From positions 1-64,000 of the forward strand of contig JAFGIY010000216.1 of the NCBI GenBank assembly GCA_016929335.1: a stretch of 64,000 nucleotides of DNA, read 5' to 3'. The notes under the pieces are model-generated. The model saw nothing but the letters and a program-made list of their open reading frames with translations, searched no databases and was not told the DNA's origin. A program made the translations under genes and the position numbers. How positions within the stretch are numbered: the stretch's first letter is position 1; each line of letters starts with the position of its first letter. This stretch comes from Acidobacteriota bacterium. Its GTDB lineage: Bacteria > Acidobacteriota > UBA6911. Below are positions 1-8,955 of this stretch, piece after piece.

Positions 1-358
1 CATCTCCAGATTACCGATACAAATCCTGTTCTTAGCGTGGGTCATTTTTAGAAAACATCTAGTGGAATTTTTTGCTTAGCGCCGAAGCCAGCTAAGCTAT
101 AAGTAGATAAAACAATTGAGTTTGTCTACCCCGGAGGAATCCTTTTATCAGCTGCGACTGACAATCCACTGTCGATTCCAGTTGTTATTGTTTTTCCATA
201 GCCACAGTCATCCGGAGTCGTATGAAATTCGGCCTGCATCATTGGCAGTTGTTACTCTTGACCCTCGCCAAGATTCTGAAGACATCAAAATCAGGCTGGT
301 TTACGTCGCCATGTCCGGTGTCTGGTTCCCGGTCGGTAACCTGAAATAGCTGGTCACG
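1..358. other. Left-edge stretch without a supported gene
   Basis: No convincing gene is visible. Plus frame 1 is open from base 1 to a TAG at 49-51 and could be the last 16 codons of a gene entering from the left, but nothing in it is recognisable. A 77-codon plus-strand frame at 116-349 begins with TTG and has a composition unlike a protein, so it is not called. Confidence 0.4.
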
Positions 359-400
359 AAAAAAATATGGGCGGGCGACCGGCATTCCGGTTTCGGGCCC
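359..400 (-). terminator. Likely rho-independent terminator of the lexA-methyltransferase-nuclease unit
   Basis: Read on the minus strand just after the nuclease stop, an imperfect GC-rich hairpin (core ACCGG / CCGGT with an outer GGGC / GCCC pairing) is followed by a run of seven T. The position, about 25 bases past the stop codon at 424, fits transcription termination of the three-gene unit. Confidence 0.55.
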
Positions 401-423
401 TTTGTTTCAGCCTAATTGGGATT

Positions 424-1071
424 TTATACGGGTAGGAACAGGTGATAGATGACGAATACATTTCGTGCAAGGGAGTGTATTGACTCGCTGACTCCCGGTT
501 TGCCACCCAGAATAGATGATTGCTTTAAAGAGAGTGGTTTGGCGCACTTTAGTTTCTCGCGATTAACCTCGATCAATTTGTGAACGGAATTGAGTGCTCT
601 TTCAGCATCGCCGTCGAAGACATAACCGAGCATTCCGCCATTCGCCAGTCCTGTTGAGTAACGCTCTTCGATAAAACACATCATTCCTTGGTCGCCTGTC
701 ACGTACTCGGAAACAAGCGATTGCCACCCGGATGGGAATGTTACGTTTAATCGTTTTGCTTCAATTACAAAGCAAGGCCACGGCTTTTTCGCGCCGGTTG
801 AAAAAAGGAACAGTAAATCAGCTCTGCCCCGCTGCTTTTGCCGTGCTCTCCTTCGGTCATACAGGGGAATCTCCCGAAATATTTCAACTGGGCGTTCTCT
901 AAAATCCTGATCTTGGTCAAGCAGGTCGCGCAGACGGTCACTGAGGTCATTTTCGAGTTCAGTTTCATGTGATTTCTTCAGCCGCGCGCCACTTCGGAGT
1001 ACTGCCGCGAGGATGAAGTGAATCTCTTCTTCTGGGAATAGAGGGATCCATTCGGCGGCATCGTTACTCAT
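424..1071 (-). CDS. PD-(D/E)XK nuclease-like protein next to DNA methyltransferase
   Basis: A 215-residue soluble protein. Around residues 82-105 it carries the order GRADLLFLF, about 14 residues, then FVIEAKRL. That spacing of an Asp at the end of one hydrophobic strand and E-x-K in the next is the core of the PD-(D/E)XK nuclease fold. It may cut DNA as the restriction partner of the methyltransferase encoded immediately before it, or bind DNA as an accessory subunit. Its ATG overlaps the methyltransferase stop by four bases (ATGA), so the two are translationally coupled. No other domain is recognised and no close named family is assigned. The nuclease role is inferred from the motif and the neighbour. 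Confidence 0.6.
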   Translation of the reverse strand: MSNDAAEWIPLFPEEEIHFILAAVLRSGARLKKSHETELENDLSDRLRDLLDQDQDFRERPVEIFREIPLYDRRRARQKQRGRADLLFLFSTGAKKPWPCFVIEAKRLNVTFPSGWQSLVSEYVTGDQGMMCFIEERYSTGLANGGMLGYVFDGDAERALNSVHKLIEVNREKLKCAKPLSLKQSSILGGKPGVSESIHSLARNVFVIYHLFLPV

Positions 1072-4000
1072 CTTGTCTTCGCCTGTCGCCGGGCTTCCGC
1101 AATGTGAGCAGCCAGCTCAACTGCATCGTTGAGCGCCGAAGATCGCATCCAGCAGCCTCGCAGGGAGGGTTTAACGATGTAGATGTGTGGCCCATCGAAA
1201 ATCAAACCGCTGCGAGAAAACTGAAACTGCTCCAAATGCTCCTTGCTGGCATCCTGCAGCTGGCGGAGAGCGCTCGCCAGTTGATTTGAGATGTTTCGGA
1301 TTTCGAAATCGCGTGTGGTTCGGCTTTGGGTGAGCTCGACAAGAGCAATGCCGGATTCTTTATCCGCACCGCCAGTTGCATGTACGCGCACACCTCGGCT
1401 TGCCCAACCATTGAGAGTTTCAGTCAGCATTGTGGCATAAGGTTTCAGTGCGGCAGAGTCGATCGTCTGGAGTGTTGGAATCGATTTTGCAGCTTCCAGG
1501 GAAGCGGGCGTGTCGCTCTTATCGAAAATTTCACAGGTGTCTTCAACCAGCGCTTGTTCCTGTCTGCCAATGCCAAAGTACTCATACACGAGCGGTTCAA
1601 GTTCCGCCTGGAGGTTGCGAGCCTTCTCACGCTGGCCTTTTATCCAGAGCCGATTGTCCGGATCCCAATCATTCCCGAATAGTGGGCCGAGGACTTGTGA
1701 ATTTGTCCGCTTGCGTCGTTTCTCGGCATCGGCTTCCATGTCTTTCATTAACCTACGAATCCTCGCAGCGGCCTGACTCACAATGGAGCTGCTGTTGGGT
1801 TGGGCCGCTGCGCTGTTAGAAAGGAAGAATGGAAGCCGGAGGACTTCGAACATATGAACTTTGTCGCGTTCTGTGCCGATATTGGCAGCTGTGTGAAAAA
1901 CAAAGTAGCGAGCTAATTTTGACCTCAATACTACGGCAAGCCATATCAGGATGTCAGCATCTGGAAGCGGACCAGTAATGGATTGGAGCGAATGTTGGAA
2001 ACGCACTGTGTAATCAAAAAATGCTGCAGTACTGAATCCCTGATTCAGCAATACGAGCGGGCCCTCGTATATGCGCTCGTCTGGAGAGCGGTGTAATCTG
2101 TCAACTCTGTAGTTCTTCGATTCAAGATATGCGCCCAATTTGTAAGCTAATTTAGATGGCAGCACGAATAGATCATTGATCGATTCTGGAGTCACAAATG
2201 GATCGGAATGAGGCCACCCCATCTGCTTGGTTTTCTCTTTTTCCCTAATAGAATGAAGTGGCTTGAAGCCCTGACCTTTGCACCAACGTTTCTTGCCCTG
2301 CTTAAACTCAGTTACAGTTCCGACAAGATCTCCAAGTGGAGGAAGGGTAAACAGGTAATTGAGGAACTTCAGATCCCGTGGTGTCCCCCAAAGGCGACTT
2401 TTCCATGCGATGCTGCTGGCCTTTTGTTCGGCTGCTGCGAGGACGAACCGGAGGGGAATCCATTTCCGGTCCTGTGGAGCAACCTGGATAACCCCGTCTC
2501 GGAGGTCGGCTCGGGATACCTTCGGTGTAATATATTCGATCTCGTGGATGGCTTCATCGGGCTTGTGTGGAGTGAAGAGAACAATATTGCATGGACACAG
2601 GGATTCCTTGAACAAAATGAACCTGTAGTCAGCGAGCTGCACGACCTTTTGGAGAGTAACGCCACGAAGCCAGTTGGATTGGAAGGTATCGGTTTGGTTC
2701 AAGAAGACCTTTGATGGCAGAAGCAAGCAGGCATGACCATCATCTTTCAGCACCGTGGGAGTCTCTTCCATGAACCGATGCGCAATCTGTTTTGTGCCGC
2801 GTCCTGCCCATGGCGGATTGCCAATTACCAGGTCGAATTCGCCTTGCCACTTCGGAGCGATATCGAAGAAATCTGCTTCGTGGACGACTGGATGCTCCGG
2901 TGCTCGCTTTGCTCCCCTGGCATGGAGAAGATTTGGAAGTTTCTTGCCAGTATGGAGTTTATAAGCGCGAATGTGAGGCGGGTCGAATTGGTCCAGAAAT
3001 GCAAGATACAGACTGAAGCAGGTAATACGGCAGGCGGTAAGATTCTTATCCACACCACACAATGAGTCGAGGCGCTGCAGTAGAGCATCGGCCTTAGTCT
3101 GGGGTCGCGGTTCTCTTTGTCCGGCGCGCCACTCGGCCGCAAGCCGATTGAAAAGCATCACAAGAAAAATTCCGGAACCGCATGCTGGATCTAGGAATCG
3201 CCGCTTCTTAGCAAAGAGAGGTTTGATGCCTTCCAACGCCAGATCGAGCGCTAAATCGGCGACGAAGCGCGGTGTGTAAAATGCGCCGGCGGAATGCTTC
3301 CCTTCTTCGTCCTCATTCTCAAGAAAATTCTCATAGATGGCGCTGATGGTCTCAATGGGGATAAACTTGAAGTTGTAAGCCCAAAACCCAAGAGAGCGCT
3401 GTCCCCGCCCTTTTACCAAATCGTCTCCATTCAGGAAACGATGAACAACCTCCACATGCTCAGCCCGAATAAGTGAAAGCTCTGCACTGAGAACCTCATC
3501 AAACATGCTGCCATTAAAATCACGTTGCAGTGCAGGGAAGAGCGTGTCGTATAACGCCCCAATCGGATCCGTTGATGCGGCGAGCAGTTCATGGAGGTGC
3601 TGCCACGACTTTCCTTTGAAGTAATCGGATAATTTGATGATTCCGCGATCGCAGAGATAGCAGGTAAACAGTACTCGTCCGAGGAAAGTATGGGCGAATT
3701 GAGGTCCCAGGCCACGATCAACAAGCAAATCGCGCACGGCAGTTAAGTTATCAAGCAGATAGGCATCAACTGTTTCGCTGGGCTGGAACTTCTGCTCTCG
3801 GCCACCCGCGTAATATTGGCCAGTACCCAGTTGAACATAAAAACGCTCTGCCCAGCTTGCTTGCGCGGCCATGTCGAGTATTTCAACCAGCCGTTTCTCC
3901 ACATCTCCATCCGTCACTCGTTCTGGATCAACCGGGCTTGTCATGGAAGAGAACACGCGCACTTTTTGGGGATCGCGAAGAAGCAGAATAGTTGCGACCC

Positions 4001-4250
4001 CTTGATTCCAGAATTGGAGATGTGCATTCGCAGCATTTTGTGCAGTGACCGGCCTGGACTCATCCCGAACGTAGACGGTAGGAATGCCGTTTAGTGTGAG
4101 AATGCCGGACAGATTCATATCATCCCAAGCATGGAGCAGCATGCGCTGATAACCATAGATCTCAGCAGCATGCAGAATTTCATCTCGCGAGCGGTAAAAA
4201 CAGAATCCGCACGGAGGCTCCGGAAGTTGGGGAAGGCGCGCAGTACTCAT
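1068..4250 (-). CDS. N6-adenine DNA methyltransferase of a restriction-modification-like unit
   Basis: About 1060 residues, in the size range of type IIG/Eco57I-like and PglX-like enzymes. Residues 1-310 form a region of unknown function that ends in a helical segment. The methyltransferase core has GAFYTP (about 322), the AdoMet motif DPACGSG (354-360) and the catalytic NPPW (478-481), which marks N6-adenine methylation. The remaining 570 residues probably read the DNA target. The frame is open to 4349, but the ATG at 4250 is preferred because it overlaps the lexA stop as ATGA; upstream starts would lie inside lexA. The downstream nuclease-like gene is coupled in the same way. No helicase or separate specificity subunit is present, so this is not a classical type I system. 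Confidence 0.85.
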   Translation of the reverse strand: MSTARLPQLPEPPCGFCFYRSRDEILHAAEIYGYQRMLLHAWDDMNLSGILTLNGIPTVYVRDESRPVTAQNAANAHLQFWNQGVATILLLRDPQKVRVFSSMTSPVDPERVTDGDVEKRLVEILDMAAQASWAERFYVQLGTGQYYAGGREQKFQPSETVDAYLLDNLTAVRDLLVDRGLGPQFAHTFLGRVLFTCYLCDRGIIKLSDYFKGKSWQHLHELLAASTDPIGALYDTLFPALQRDFNGSMFDEVLSAELSLIRAEHVEVVHRFLNGDDLVKGRGQRSLGFWAYNFKFIPIETISAIYENFLENEDEEGKHSAGAFYTPRFVADLALDLALEGIKPLFAKKRRFLDPACGSGIFLVMLFNRLAAEWRAGQREPRPQTKADALLQRLDSLCGVDKNLTACRITCFSLYLAFLDQFDPPHIRAYKLHTGKKLPNLLHARGAKRAPEHPVVHEADFFDIAPKWQGEFDLVIGNPPWAGRGTKQIAHRFMEETPTVLKDDGHACLLLPSKVFLNQTDTFQSNWLRGVTLQKVVQLADYRFILFKESLCPCNIVLFTPHKPDEAIHEIEYITPKVSRADLRDGVIQVAPQDRKWIPLRFVLAAAEQKASSIAWKSRLWGTPRDLKFLNYLFTLPPLGDLVGTVTEFKQGKKRWCKGQGFKPLHSIREKEKTKQMGWPHSDPFVTPESINDLFVLPSKLAYKLGAYLESKNYRVDRLHRSPDERIYEGPLVLLNQGFSTAAFFDYTVRFQHSLQSITGPLPDADILIWLAVVLRSKLARYFVFHTAANIGTERDKVHMFEVLRLPFFLSNSAAAQPNSSSIVSQAAARIRRLMKDMEADAEKRRKRTNSQVLGPLFGNDWDPDNRLWIKGQREKARNLQAELEPLVYEYFGIGRQEQALVEDTCEIFDKSDTPASLEAAKSIPTLQTIDSAALKPYATMLTETLNGWASRGVRVHATGGADKESGIALVELTQSRTTRDFEIRNISNQLASALRQLQDASKEHLEQFQFSRSGLIFDGPHIYIVKPSLRGCWMRSSALNDAVELAAHIAEARRQAKTR

Positions 4251-4852
4251 TTGCTTATAAACCTTATTATTGCCCGAGCAACACCTTGAATTTTTAGATC
4301 TGTTACGGGAATCAGATCGGAGAAAAGGGGATTTTCGGCCTGCAACCACACTTTTCTCCCCTGGCGGATGAACGTTTTCAGGGTGGATTCGCGATCAATA
4401 AGCGCGGCCACTATATCACCGGTTCGCGGAGCAACGCCTTGCTCGATCAGAACGATATCTCCATCAAGGATCTGTCGACCTATCATCGAATTGCCTCTCA
4501 CACGAAGCGCGAAGGCTCGGGAGGGATCGTGGATGCCGTAAACAGCAGGGTCAACATTAAAGCGTTCATCGGGTACTGTCAATGCTTCCTGCGGCTGTCC
4601 CGCAACGATGCATCCAAGCAGGGGAATACCGACAACATTCTGGACGAGCCGGATGCCTCGAGCAGAACCTTTTGCCCGCGATAAAAATCCTTTTTTCCCA
4701 AGCGCAACAACGTGATCAAAAGCCGCCTTTGGACTCTTATACCCGAAGTGTCTGCAAATTTCGCGGTATGTTGGCGACGGCTCGCCCTCCTTGCTCTGTT
4801 CTTTAAGGAAATCGAGCACTTCTCGCTGCCGCGCTGTTAGATCCGATCCCAT
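4247..4852 (-). CDS. lexA: LexA-type self-cleaving repressor
   Basis: A 201-residue LexA homologue from the chosen ATG. Residues 1-65 form the winged helix (ARQREVLDFL near the start). The cleavage site is Ala84-Gly85 in CIVAGQ, and the S24 catalytic pair is Ser122 (GNSMI) and Lys159 (STLKTF). In known LexA proteins RecA filaments trigger self-cleavage and derepression after DNA damage; all needed residues are here. The frame is open for 47 codons upstream, but the ATG at 4852 starts exactly where LexA homology begins. The stop overlaps the methyltransferase ATG, so the repressor is the first gene of a restriction-modification-like unit. It could be the chromosomal LexA or an element-borne copy dedicated to this unit. 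Confidence 0.88.
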   Translation of the reverse strand: MGSDLTARQREVLDFLKEQSKEGEPSPTYREICRHFGYKSPKAAFDHVVALGKKGFLSRAKGSARGIRLVQNVVGIPLLGCIVAGQPQEALTVPDERFNVDPAVYGIHDPSRAFALRVRGNSMIGRQILDGDIVLIEQGVAPRTGDIVAALIDRESTLKTFIRQGRKVWLQAENPLFSDLIPVTDLKIQGVARAIIRFISK

Positions 4853-4862
4853 AGTAAACAAA

Positions 4863-4873
4863 TGTATAGTACA
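4863..4873 (-). promoter_or_regulatory. Candidate LexA operator
   Basis: An inverted repeat TGTA-TAG-TACA lies 11 bases upstream of the lexA ATG, where autorepression would be expected. It does not match the E. coli CTG-N10-CAG form exactly, but LexA boxes differ between phyla. Only one copy was noticed in this window. Confidence 0.35.
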
Positions 4874-5044
4874 GTGAAATTTTTCATGAAACAATAAGGA
4901 TTTCGACTGTGCCAATTTGGTCGGGATCGGTGGCTTGAATACAAAATAACGAGCAAATGGGGAGTGTCCGCCGTGCCGTCGTTCACTCTTCACGCCCTCG
5001 TTTTTGATACTGAGCGTGAGATTCAGGGGCCTGGGTTGGATATT

Positions 5045-5485
5045 CTAGAAAGAAGAGTGTCGGCTTTTGACGAATTCTGCCAGGATCCAGCCGATTCGGC
5101 CTTTCCATTCGCCTTCGAGAAGGCGGACCTTCATGCAGGTGCCTTTGTTTTCCAGGATCTCAACGGGAGTCTTCTGATAGGCGGCGAAGGCATTCCCATT
5201 TCTGGCGAGAATGCCGAGGTCGAAGATTGGTTGATTGGATGTCTCTGCTTTCATCAATTTGCTGAGGGATTCCTCGCTGACAGAAAGATAAACCAGGTTA
5301 GTGGGAGTGCCTTTTTGTTCTAGCCAAAATTCATATGAATTGTCAGTTGTCGTTGAGGAGTTCGCCGAGGATGCTGAGCCTGAATTCTGAGCTGCACCTT
5401 TTCCCCCACCGCAACCTGCTAAAATGCACCCCATAATTCCTGCAGCTGCCAATATCAATGAGCTTTTCGCGCGGATTCTATTCAT
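5045..5485 (-). CDS. Lipoprotein with SH3-like domain
   Basis: A 146-residue protein with a hydrophobic leader and lipobox LAGC (Cys25), so it should be lipidated and anchored on the outside of the inner membrane or in the outer membrane. A Ser/Thr/Asn-rich linker (about 30-50) leads to a C-terminal beta-rich part. Its ending, with EWKGRIGWILAEFV, resembles bacterial SH3 domains that bind peptidoglycan or protein partners. It is the last gene in the minus-strand run after the type IV secretion genes, 22 bases behind the previous stop. It may serve as a small envelope subunit (VirB7 is also a lipoprotein), but this is inference from position. Confidence 0.6.
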   Translation of the reverse strand: MNRIRAKSSLILAAAGIMGCILAGCGGGKGAAQNSGSASSANSSTTTDNSYEFWLEQKGTPTNLVYLSVSEESLSKLMKAETSNQPIFDLGILARNGNAFAAYQKTPVEILENKGTCMKVRLLEGEWKGRIGWILAEFVKSRHSSF

Positions 5486-5507
5486 ATGAATGTCCCTTTC
5501 TGAATAT

Positions 5508-6185
5508 CTACTTATGGTTTAGGTTGTTGCGTTTGGGGGATATAAGAGGATATTGTGCATGAGTTTGTTTGTTTTGCAATATCCTTTTTCCCTGCAACTC
5601 TGCTATCAGCATTTCTGCCGACAATCTGATAGCCGGCGTCAGGCCACGAGGGCTGCCGGCACCATAGCGGATAAAAAAGGTCTTCTTTAGTATGGAGTTT
5701 CTTAAAAAGGCCTCGATCATTATGCCGGGCAGCGTCCGTTCGGTTTCGCGTTCCTCTATCCCAACAATGCAGATGCCAATCTCGCATGAAGCCTTAGGGT
5801 TGATAGTGAGCCCTGCAGCGGAAAGGGCATTTTCGAGAGCCATTCGATAAGCTGATGAGCATCGTTTCCCATCCGTTATATCCTTGAAAACCGCAATTTG
5901 AACGTCATTGCCTTCAGGAGAAAACCCCTCATCGTAGCGGTATCCGAAATAGCCGTTCCCCTCGAGTTTTCTATAAATGGGCGTTGTGAAAAACTTGTTC
6001 AAACTATTCGACTCCAGGTAAATATCGGGAGAATCTTTTAGGAAGGGCTTTTTTGCACCAACTCGCGAGATCAAAGCCAAAGCCTCTCGCTGATCAACTT
6101 TATCGGGTGTTTCCGCGACAATTACGGAAGTAAAGATCATCCCAATCGTGATTGTGTATGCAGCAAGCCGCCTAGCGAGTTGCAT
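5508..6185 (-). CDS. Secreted protein of unknown function, last part of secretion operon
   Basis: A 225-residue protein with an N-terminal signal sequence (hydrophobic stretch about 8-24, followed by VAE). I do not recognise the mature domain. It has a pair of cysteines near 134-138 (SCEIGIC) that could form a disulfide. Its start overlaps the end of the virB10-like gene by 14 bases, so it is probably translated with the secretion genes and acts in the periplasm with them. No enzyme motif is visible. Confidence 0.6.
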   Translation of the reverse strand: MQLARRLAAYTITIGMIFTSVIVAETPDKVDQREALALISRVGAKKPFLKDSPDIYLESNSLNKFFTTPIYRKLEGNGYFGYRYDEGFSPEGNDVQIAVFKDITDGKRCSSAYRMALENALSAAGLTINPKASCEIGICIVGIEERETERTLPGIMIEAFLRNSILKKTFFIRYGAGSPRGLTPAIRLSAEMLIAELQGKRILQNKQTHAQYPLISPKRNNLNHK

Positions 6186-7500
6186 AGTAGCTCCGATCTT
6201 TGATCCTGGCGAAAGGTGAGACCAGGATATCGTCAGAAAGATAAATCTTCATGGTTTTTCCCTGGTCGACGCGGATCGTGGGAACGACTGAGGAATACTG
6301 ATCCATAATCTTGTCGAGAATCTTCTGGAAATTATCTGACGTGCGGCCAAGCACGAGTGAACGAGTCGAATAAATGTCGCTACTGCGCTGGGCAGCACCT
6401 GATAACCCATCCAGAACGCCGAAGAAGATCGCGGTACCAAACTGTAGAAACCAATGCCGATCAACATGAGATGTCACCCCCATGGCTCCGGTTTCGTCAA
6501 GCGCCTTGAGAGCTTTCTGGCTCACCGGTAAATCAATTGAGGGACCATTCGGCAGAATGATCCGGTGGAAATTGATGAAGAGCCGGTGCGCGCCCTTATA
6601 ATTGACGACCTGCGACACGCCGACAATTCGAGAACTGGCCGGAATTACCACATAGCCGGCGCCATGGTCAAAAACATCCTTGGAGATCTGGCAAACAACG
6701 GGCGCCGGTTCCGTATCGGCGATTATGCGGTTGACGAGAACCGCCTCCAGCATTTCCCCTTCATAGAGGGTAACCGGAGGGTAGTCCGTATAGATCAATT
6801 CGGTCTTTTTATCTTCAGCATTGCCGGCGGATTCCGTTGCCTTCTTAAAGTTGTCTGCAGATCCCGCTTTGGTTTGGATTGTTTCACCTGGATCGGCATT
6901 TTTGCCGATGGGATCCTGCTTTTTAGGGGAGTCATAATAGGTGGCCCCACCGAAACTTCGTGAATAGATAAACATAGGAACCTGTTTCCCATTTGCGGCC
7001 GGCTTCTGAGATTGCGTTTCAGGTTGAACAGCTTTTGGAGGGACAGCGTAACCAGGCTCGTTCTTCCTGGCAGGGGGAGCCGGCTTCATCAGAACATGCT
7101 GAATGGCTTCTTCCTCAACGGCAGCCTGAGTTTTGGCCGGAGTCGGGAGCGTAGAATCCTGGCTTCTATCAAAATCCAGGTCCTTAAATAATGAATTGAG
7201 CTGTGCCTGGTTGTCTTCTCCTTTGCGGATCAGAAATGACTGGTCCCGGATCTGATCGGCTTTCTGTTGTTCTCTCCGGCTCTCGTCCTGGTCAAGTTTC
7301 TGTTGTTCAAGCTCTTCGGCTGTGGGTTTGTAGCCCAACTGTTGCGGTTGTTTGAAGGCATAAAACATTGCGCCGGAAATAGTTACAAGAATGGCCACCC
7401 CGATGCCGATGAGCAGACCAGACCGGCGCTTATTCTTCTTGGGAGCAGTTTCCTGCTCCTCCATGATTTCAGTTCCTGTTGTTTCAGTGTTTGATTCCAT
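6172..7500 (-). CDS. TrbI/VirB10-like type IV secretion protein
   Basis: A 442-residue bitopic membrane protein. It has a short charged cytoplasmic N-terminus, one transmembrane helix (about 28-48), a long Gln/Pro/Lys-rich linker to about 230, and a C-terminal beta-barrel domain from LYEGEMLEAVLVNRI onward with the run AGYVVIPASSRIVG typical of VirB10/TrbI. VirB10 spans both membranes and links the cytoplasmic ATPases to the outer-membrane pore. The segment FGTAIFFGVLDGLSG near 350-365 corresponds to the antenna helices that form the outer-membrane channel. It lies between the virB9-like gene and the secreted unknown protein, in usual trb order. Confidence 0.88.
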   Translation of the reverse strand: MESNTETTGTEIMEEQETAPKKNKRRSGLLIGIGVAILVTISGAMFYAFKQPQQLGYKPTAEELEQQKLDQDESRREQQKADQIRDQSFLIRKGEDNQAQLNSLFKDLDFDRSQDSTLPTPAKTQAAVEEEAIQHVLMKPAPPARKNEPGYAVPPKAVQPETQSQKPAANGKQVPMFIYSRSFGGATYYDSPKKQDPIGKNADPGETIQTKAGSADNFKKATESAGNAEDKKTELIYTDYPPVTLYEGEMLEAVLVNRIIADTEPAPVVCQISKDVFDHGAGYVVIPASSRIVGVSQVVNYKGAHRLFINFHRIILPNGPSIDLPVSQKALKALDETGAMGVTSHVDRHWFLQFGTAIFFGVLDGLSGAAQRSSDIYSTRSLVLGRTSDNFQKILDKIMDQYSSVVPTIRVDQGKTMKIYLSDDILVSPFARIKDRSYYATR

Positions 7501-7545
7501 TGCTGCTCCTCCCTTTTACATGGTTTCCGCACGCATTCGGCCGGG

Positions 7546-8295
7546 TCAGTTCGAACGGCTGATTTCGCTCACCGTATTCCCGAGCTTCAGAAAGAAACGC
7601 TTATTGCCTCTCGGCAAAACTTTGTGGACAACGTAGTGCTCGCCCTCGTCGGTGTATTTCACGGGCTCAAGATGTTTCTGGTCATTCTTTTCGCTGATGT
7701 AGACGATCGGGCGCTCCTGGGATCTTGGAAGGCGGATATATGTGAAGATTCCATCGTCTACGACTTTGTCGATCGAGAAGGCGCGATCACTGATTTGGTA
7801 GCTGCTGTTGACTGTAAACAGCATTTGCTGCGCTTTCTGTTCTATCGTGGCATTACAGCGCTGTTCAGCATCCTGGACTACCCGCATTGCTTCAGTTTGG
7901 ACTTTGTTCTTAAACAGCTGGAGGTTGCTGCATTTGACAATGACGAGCTGATCGGCGGACGGAGCATTCTCGCTGCTGATGTTGAAGACGAAGAGCTTAT
8001 CGGTATCAGTAAAGATGGTGACCGAAGTGCTTTTATTCGGTTGCAATGCTGTGACGATACCGATTGTGCCATTGGATTCAGCATGAAAGGATTCGGTGTC
8101 GGTTACAACGAAATCAGTGATTTTCCACCCTTCGGGAAGACGGAATGTGGTTCCCACCTTTGGCACTGTCGTGACAGCATAAACTTTATCTGCATTGTCG
8201 CCATTGAAATCACAAATCAGCGTGCGGCCTTCAATGCCGGCCATCGCATAAAGCAAACAGGAAAACAGTGCAATTGCTAAGCAAATAACTCTCAT
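7546..8295 (-). CDS. TrbG/VirB9-like type IV secretion protein
   Basis: A 249-residue periplasmic protein with a cleavable signal peptide (about 1-20, ending YAMAG). It is beta-rich. The pattern PSVT-like SVTIFTDTDKLFVFNI near 90-105 and IFTYIRLPRSQERPIVY near 185-200 are hallmarks of VirB9/TrbG. The protein forms the outer-membrane core complex with VirB10 and VirB7. Its ATG overlaps the preceding virB8-like stop as ATGA. It is slightly shorter than many TrbG proteins but keeps both characteristic segments. Confidence 0.85.
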   Translation of the reverse strand: MRVICLAIALFSCLLYAMAGIEGRTLICDFNGDNADKVYAVTTVPKVGTTFRLPEGWKITDFVVTDTESFHAESNGTIGIVTALQPNKSTSVTIFTDTDKLFVFNISSENAPSADQLVIVKCSNLQLFKNKVQTEAMRVVQDAEQRCNATIEQKAQQMLFTVNSSYQISDRAFSIDKVVDDGIFTYIRLPRSQERPIVYISEKNDQKHLEPVKYTDEGEHYVVHKVLPRGNKRFFLKLGNTVSEISRSN

Positions 8296-8942
8296 TGGAC
8301 CTCCGATTTGTTTTGAAATGGACTCTGCCGGTAATCGATTATGATTAAACCGTGCGGATTCCGGGTTGACCGCTTAACAGGCTTAATGACAAATGCTCCA
8401 AGGGAACTATCCTCTTCCATGATTTCATCCAATTGAGACAGGACCTTGGTTGTGAAGTAGAGCTGTACCTTCAGAAGCGGCTTGGATTCGGTAATCATGT
8501 AGCTGGTGACTTCGGCCAAGCCTTGGGCATTCCTTCCAAGAAGCTCTGAACGATGCGCCAGCTTTAAGGCTTCGCGGACCTGATGAAGTGCTTCAGGTGA
8601 TGTCGAGCGGGATAACGATTCCAATTTTGTTTTGACCGTGTATTTATTGTAGGTGTAAGCATCGGCCAGGAAATCTTCACAGAATTTGCGCACTTCAAAT
8701 GGCGATCTTTCCTCGCCGGCAGCATCCACCACGCGGTAATCGACGGCGATGGCATCGCCGGTCCTTTCGTTTATCACGATGGGAACAACATGCTCCACCC
8801 TGCTATCCATGATCTTGACCAGTAACGCTCCCCCGAGCATCAGGCATACCAGAAGCAAAACCAGAGAAATCAGCTTCAGCCAGGTGTTTACATACGACAA
8901 GTTCCCGTGAACACGAATGAAATCATCGGTTGCATTAGACAC
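8292..8942 (-). CDS. TrbF/VirB8-like inner-membrane assembly factor
   Basis: A 216-residue protein with one transmembrane helix near the N-terminus (about 22-46) followed by a periplasmic alpha/beta domain, the topology and length of VirB8/TrbF. VirB8 nucleates the inner-membrane complex and contacts VirB10 and VirB5. The order between the virB6-like gene (13 bases upstream) and the virB9-like gene (four-base overlap downstream) supports the call. No catalytic motif is expected. Confidence 0.8.
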   Translation of the reverse strand: MSNATDDFIRVHGNLSYVNTWLKLISLVLLLVCLMLGGALLVKIMDSRVEHVVPIVINERTGDAIAVDYRVVDAAGEERSPFEVRKFCEDFLADAYTYNKYTVKTKLESLSRSTSPEALHQVREALKLAHRSELLGRNAQGLAEVTSYMITESKPLLKVQLYFTTKVLSQLDEIMEEDSSLGAFVIKPVKRSTRNPHGLIIIDYRQSPFQNKSEVQ

Positions 8943-8955
8943 GGATCCTCCTCAA

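Noticed and set aside
116-349. Plus-strand gene of 77 codons at the left edge
   Set aside because: TTG start, no ribosome site, unlikely composition (many Ser, His and Leu) and no recognisable motif.
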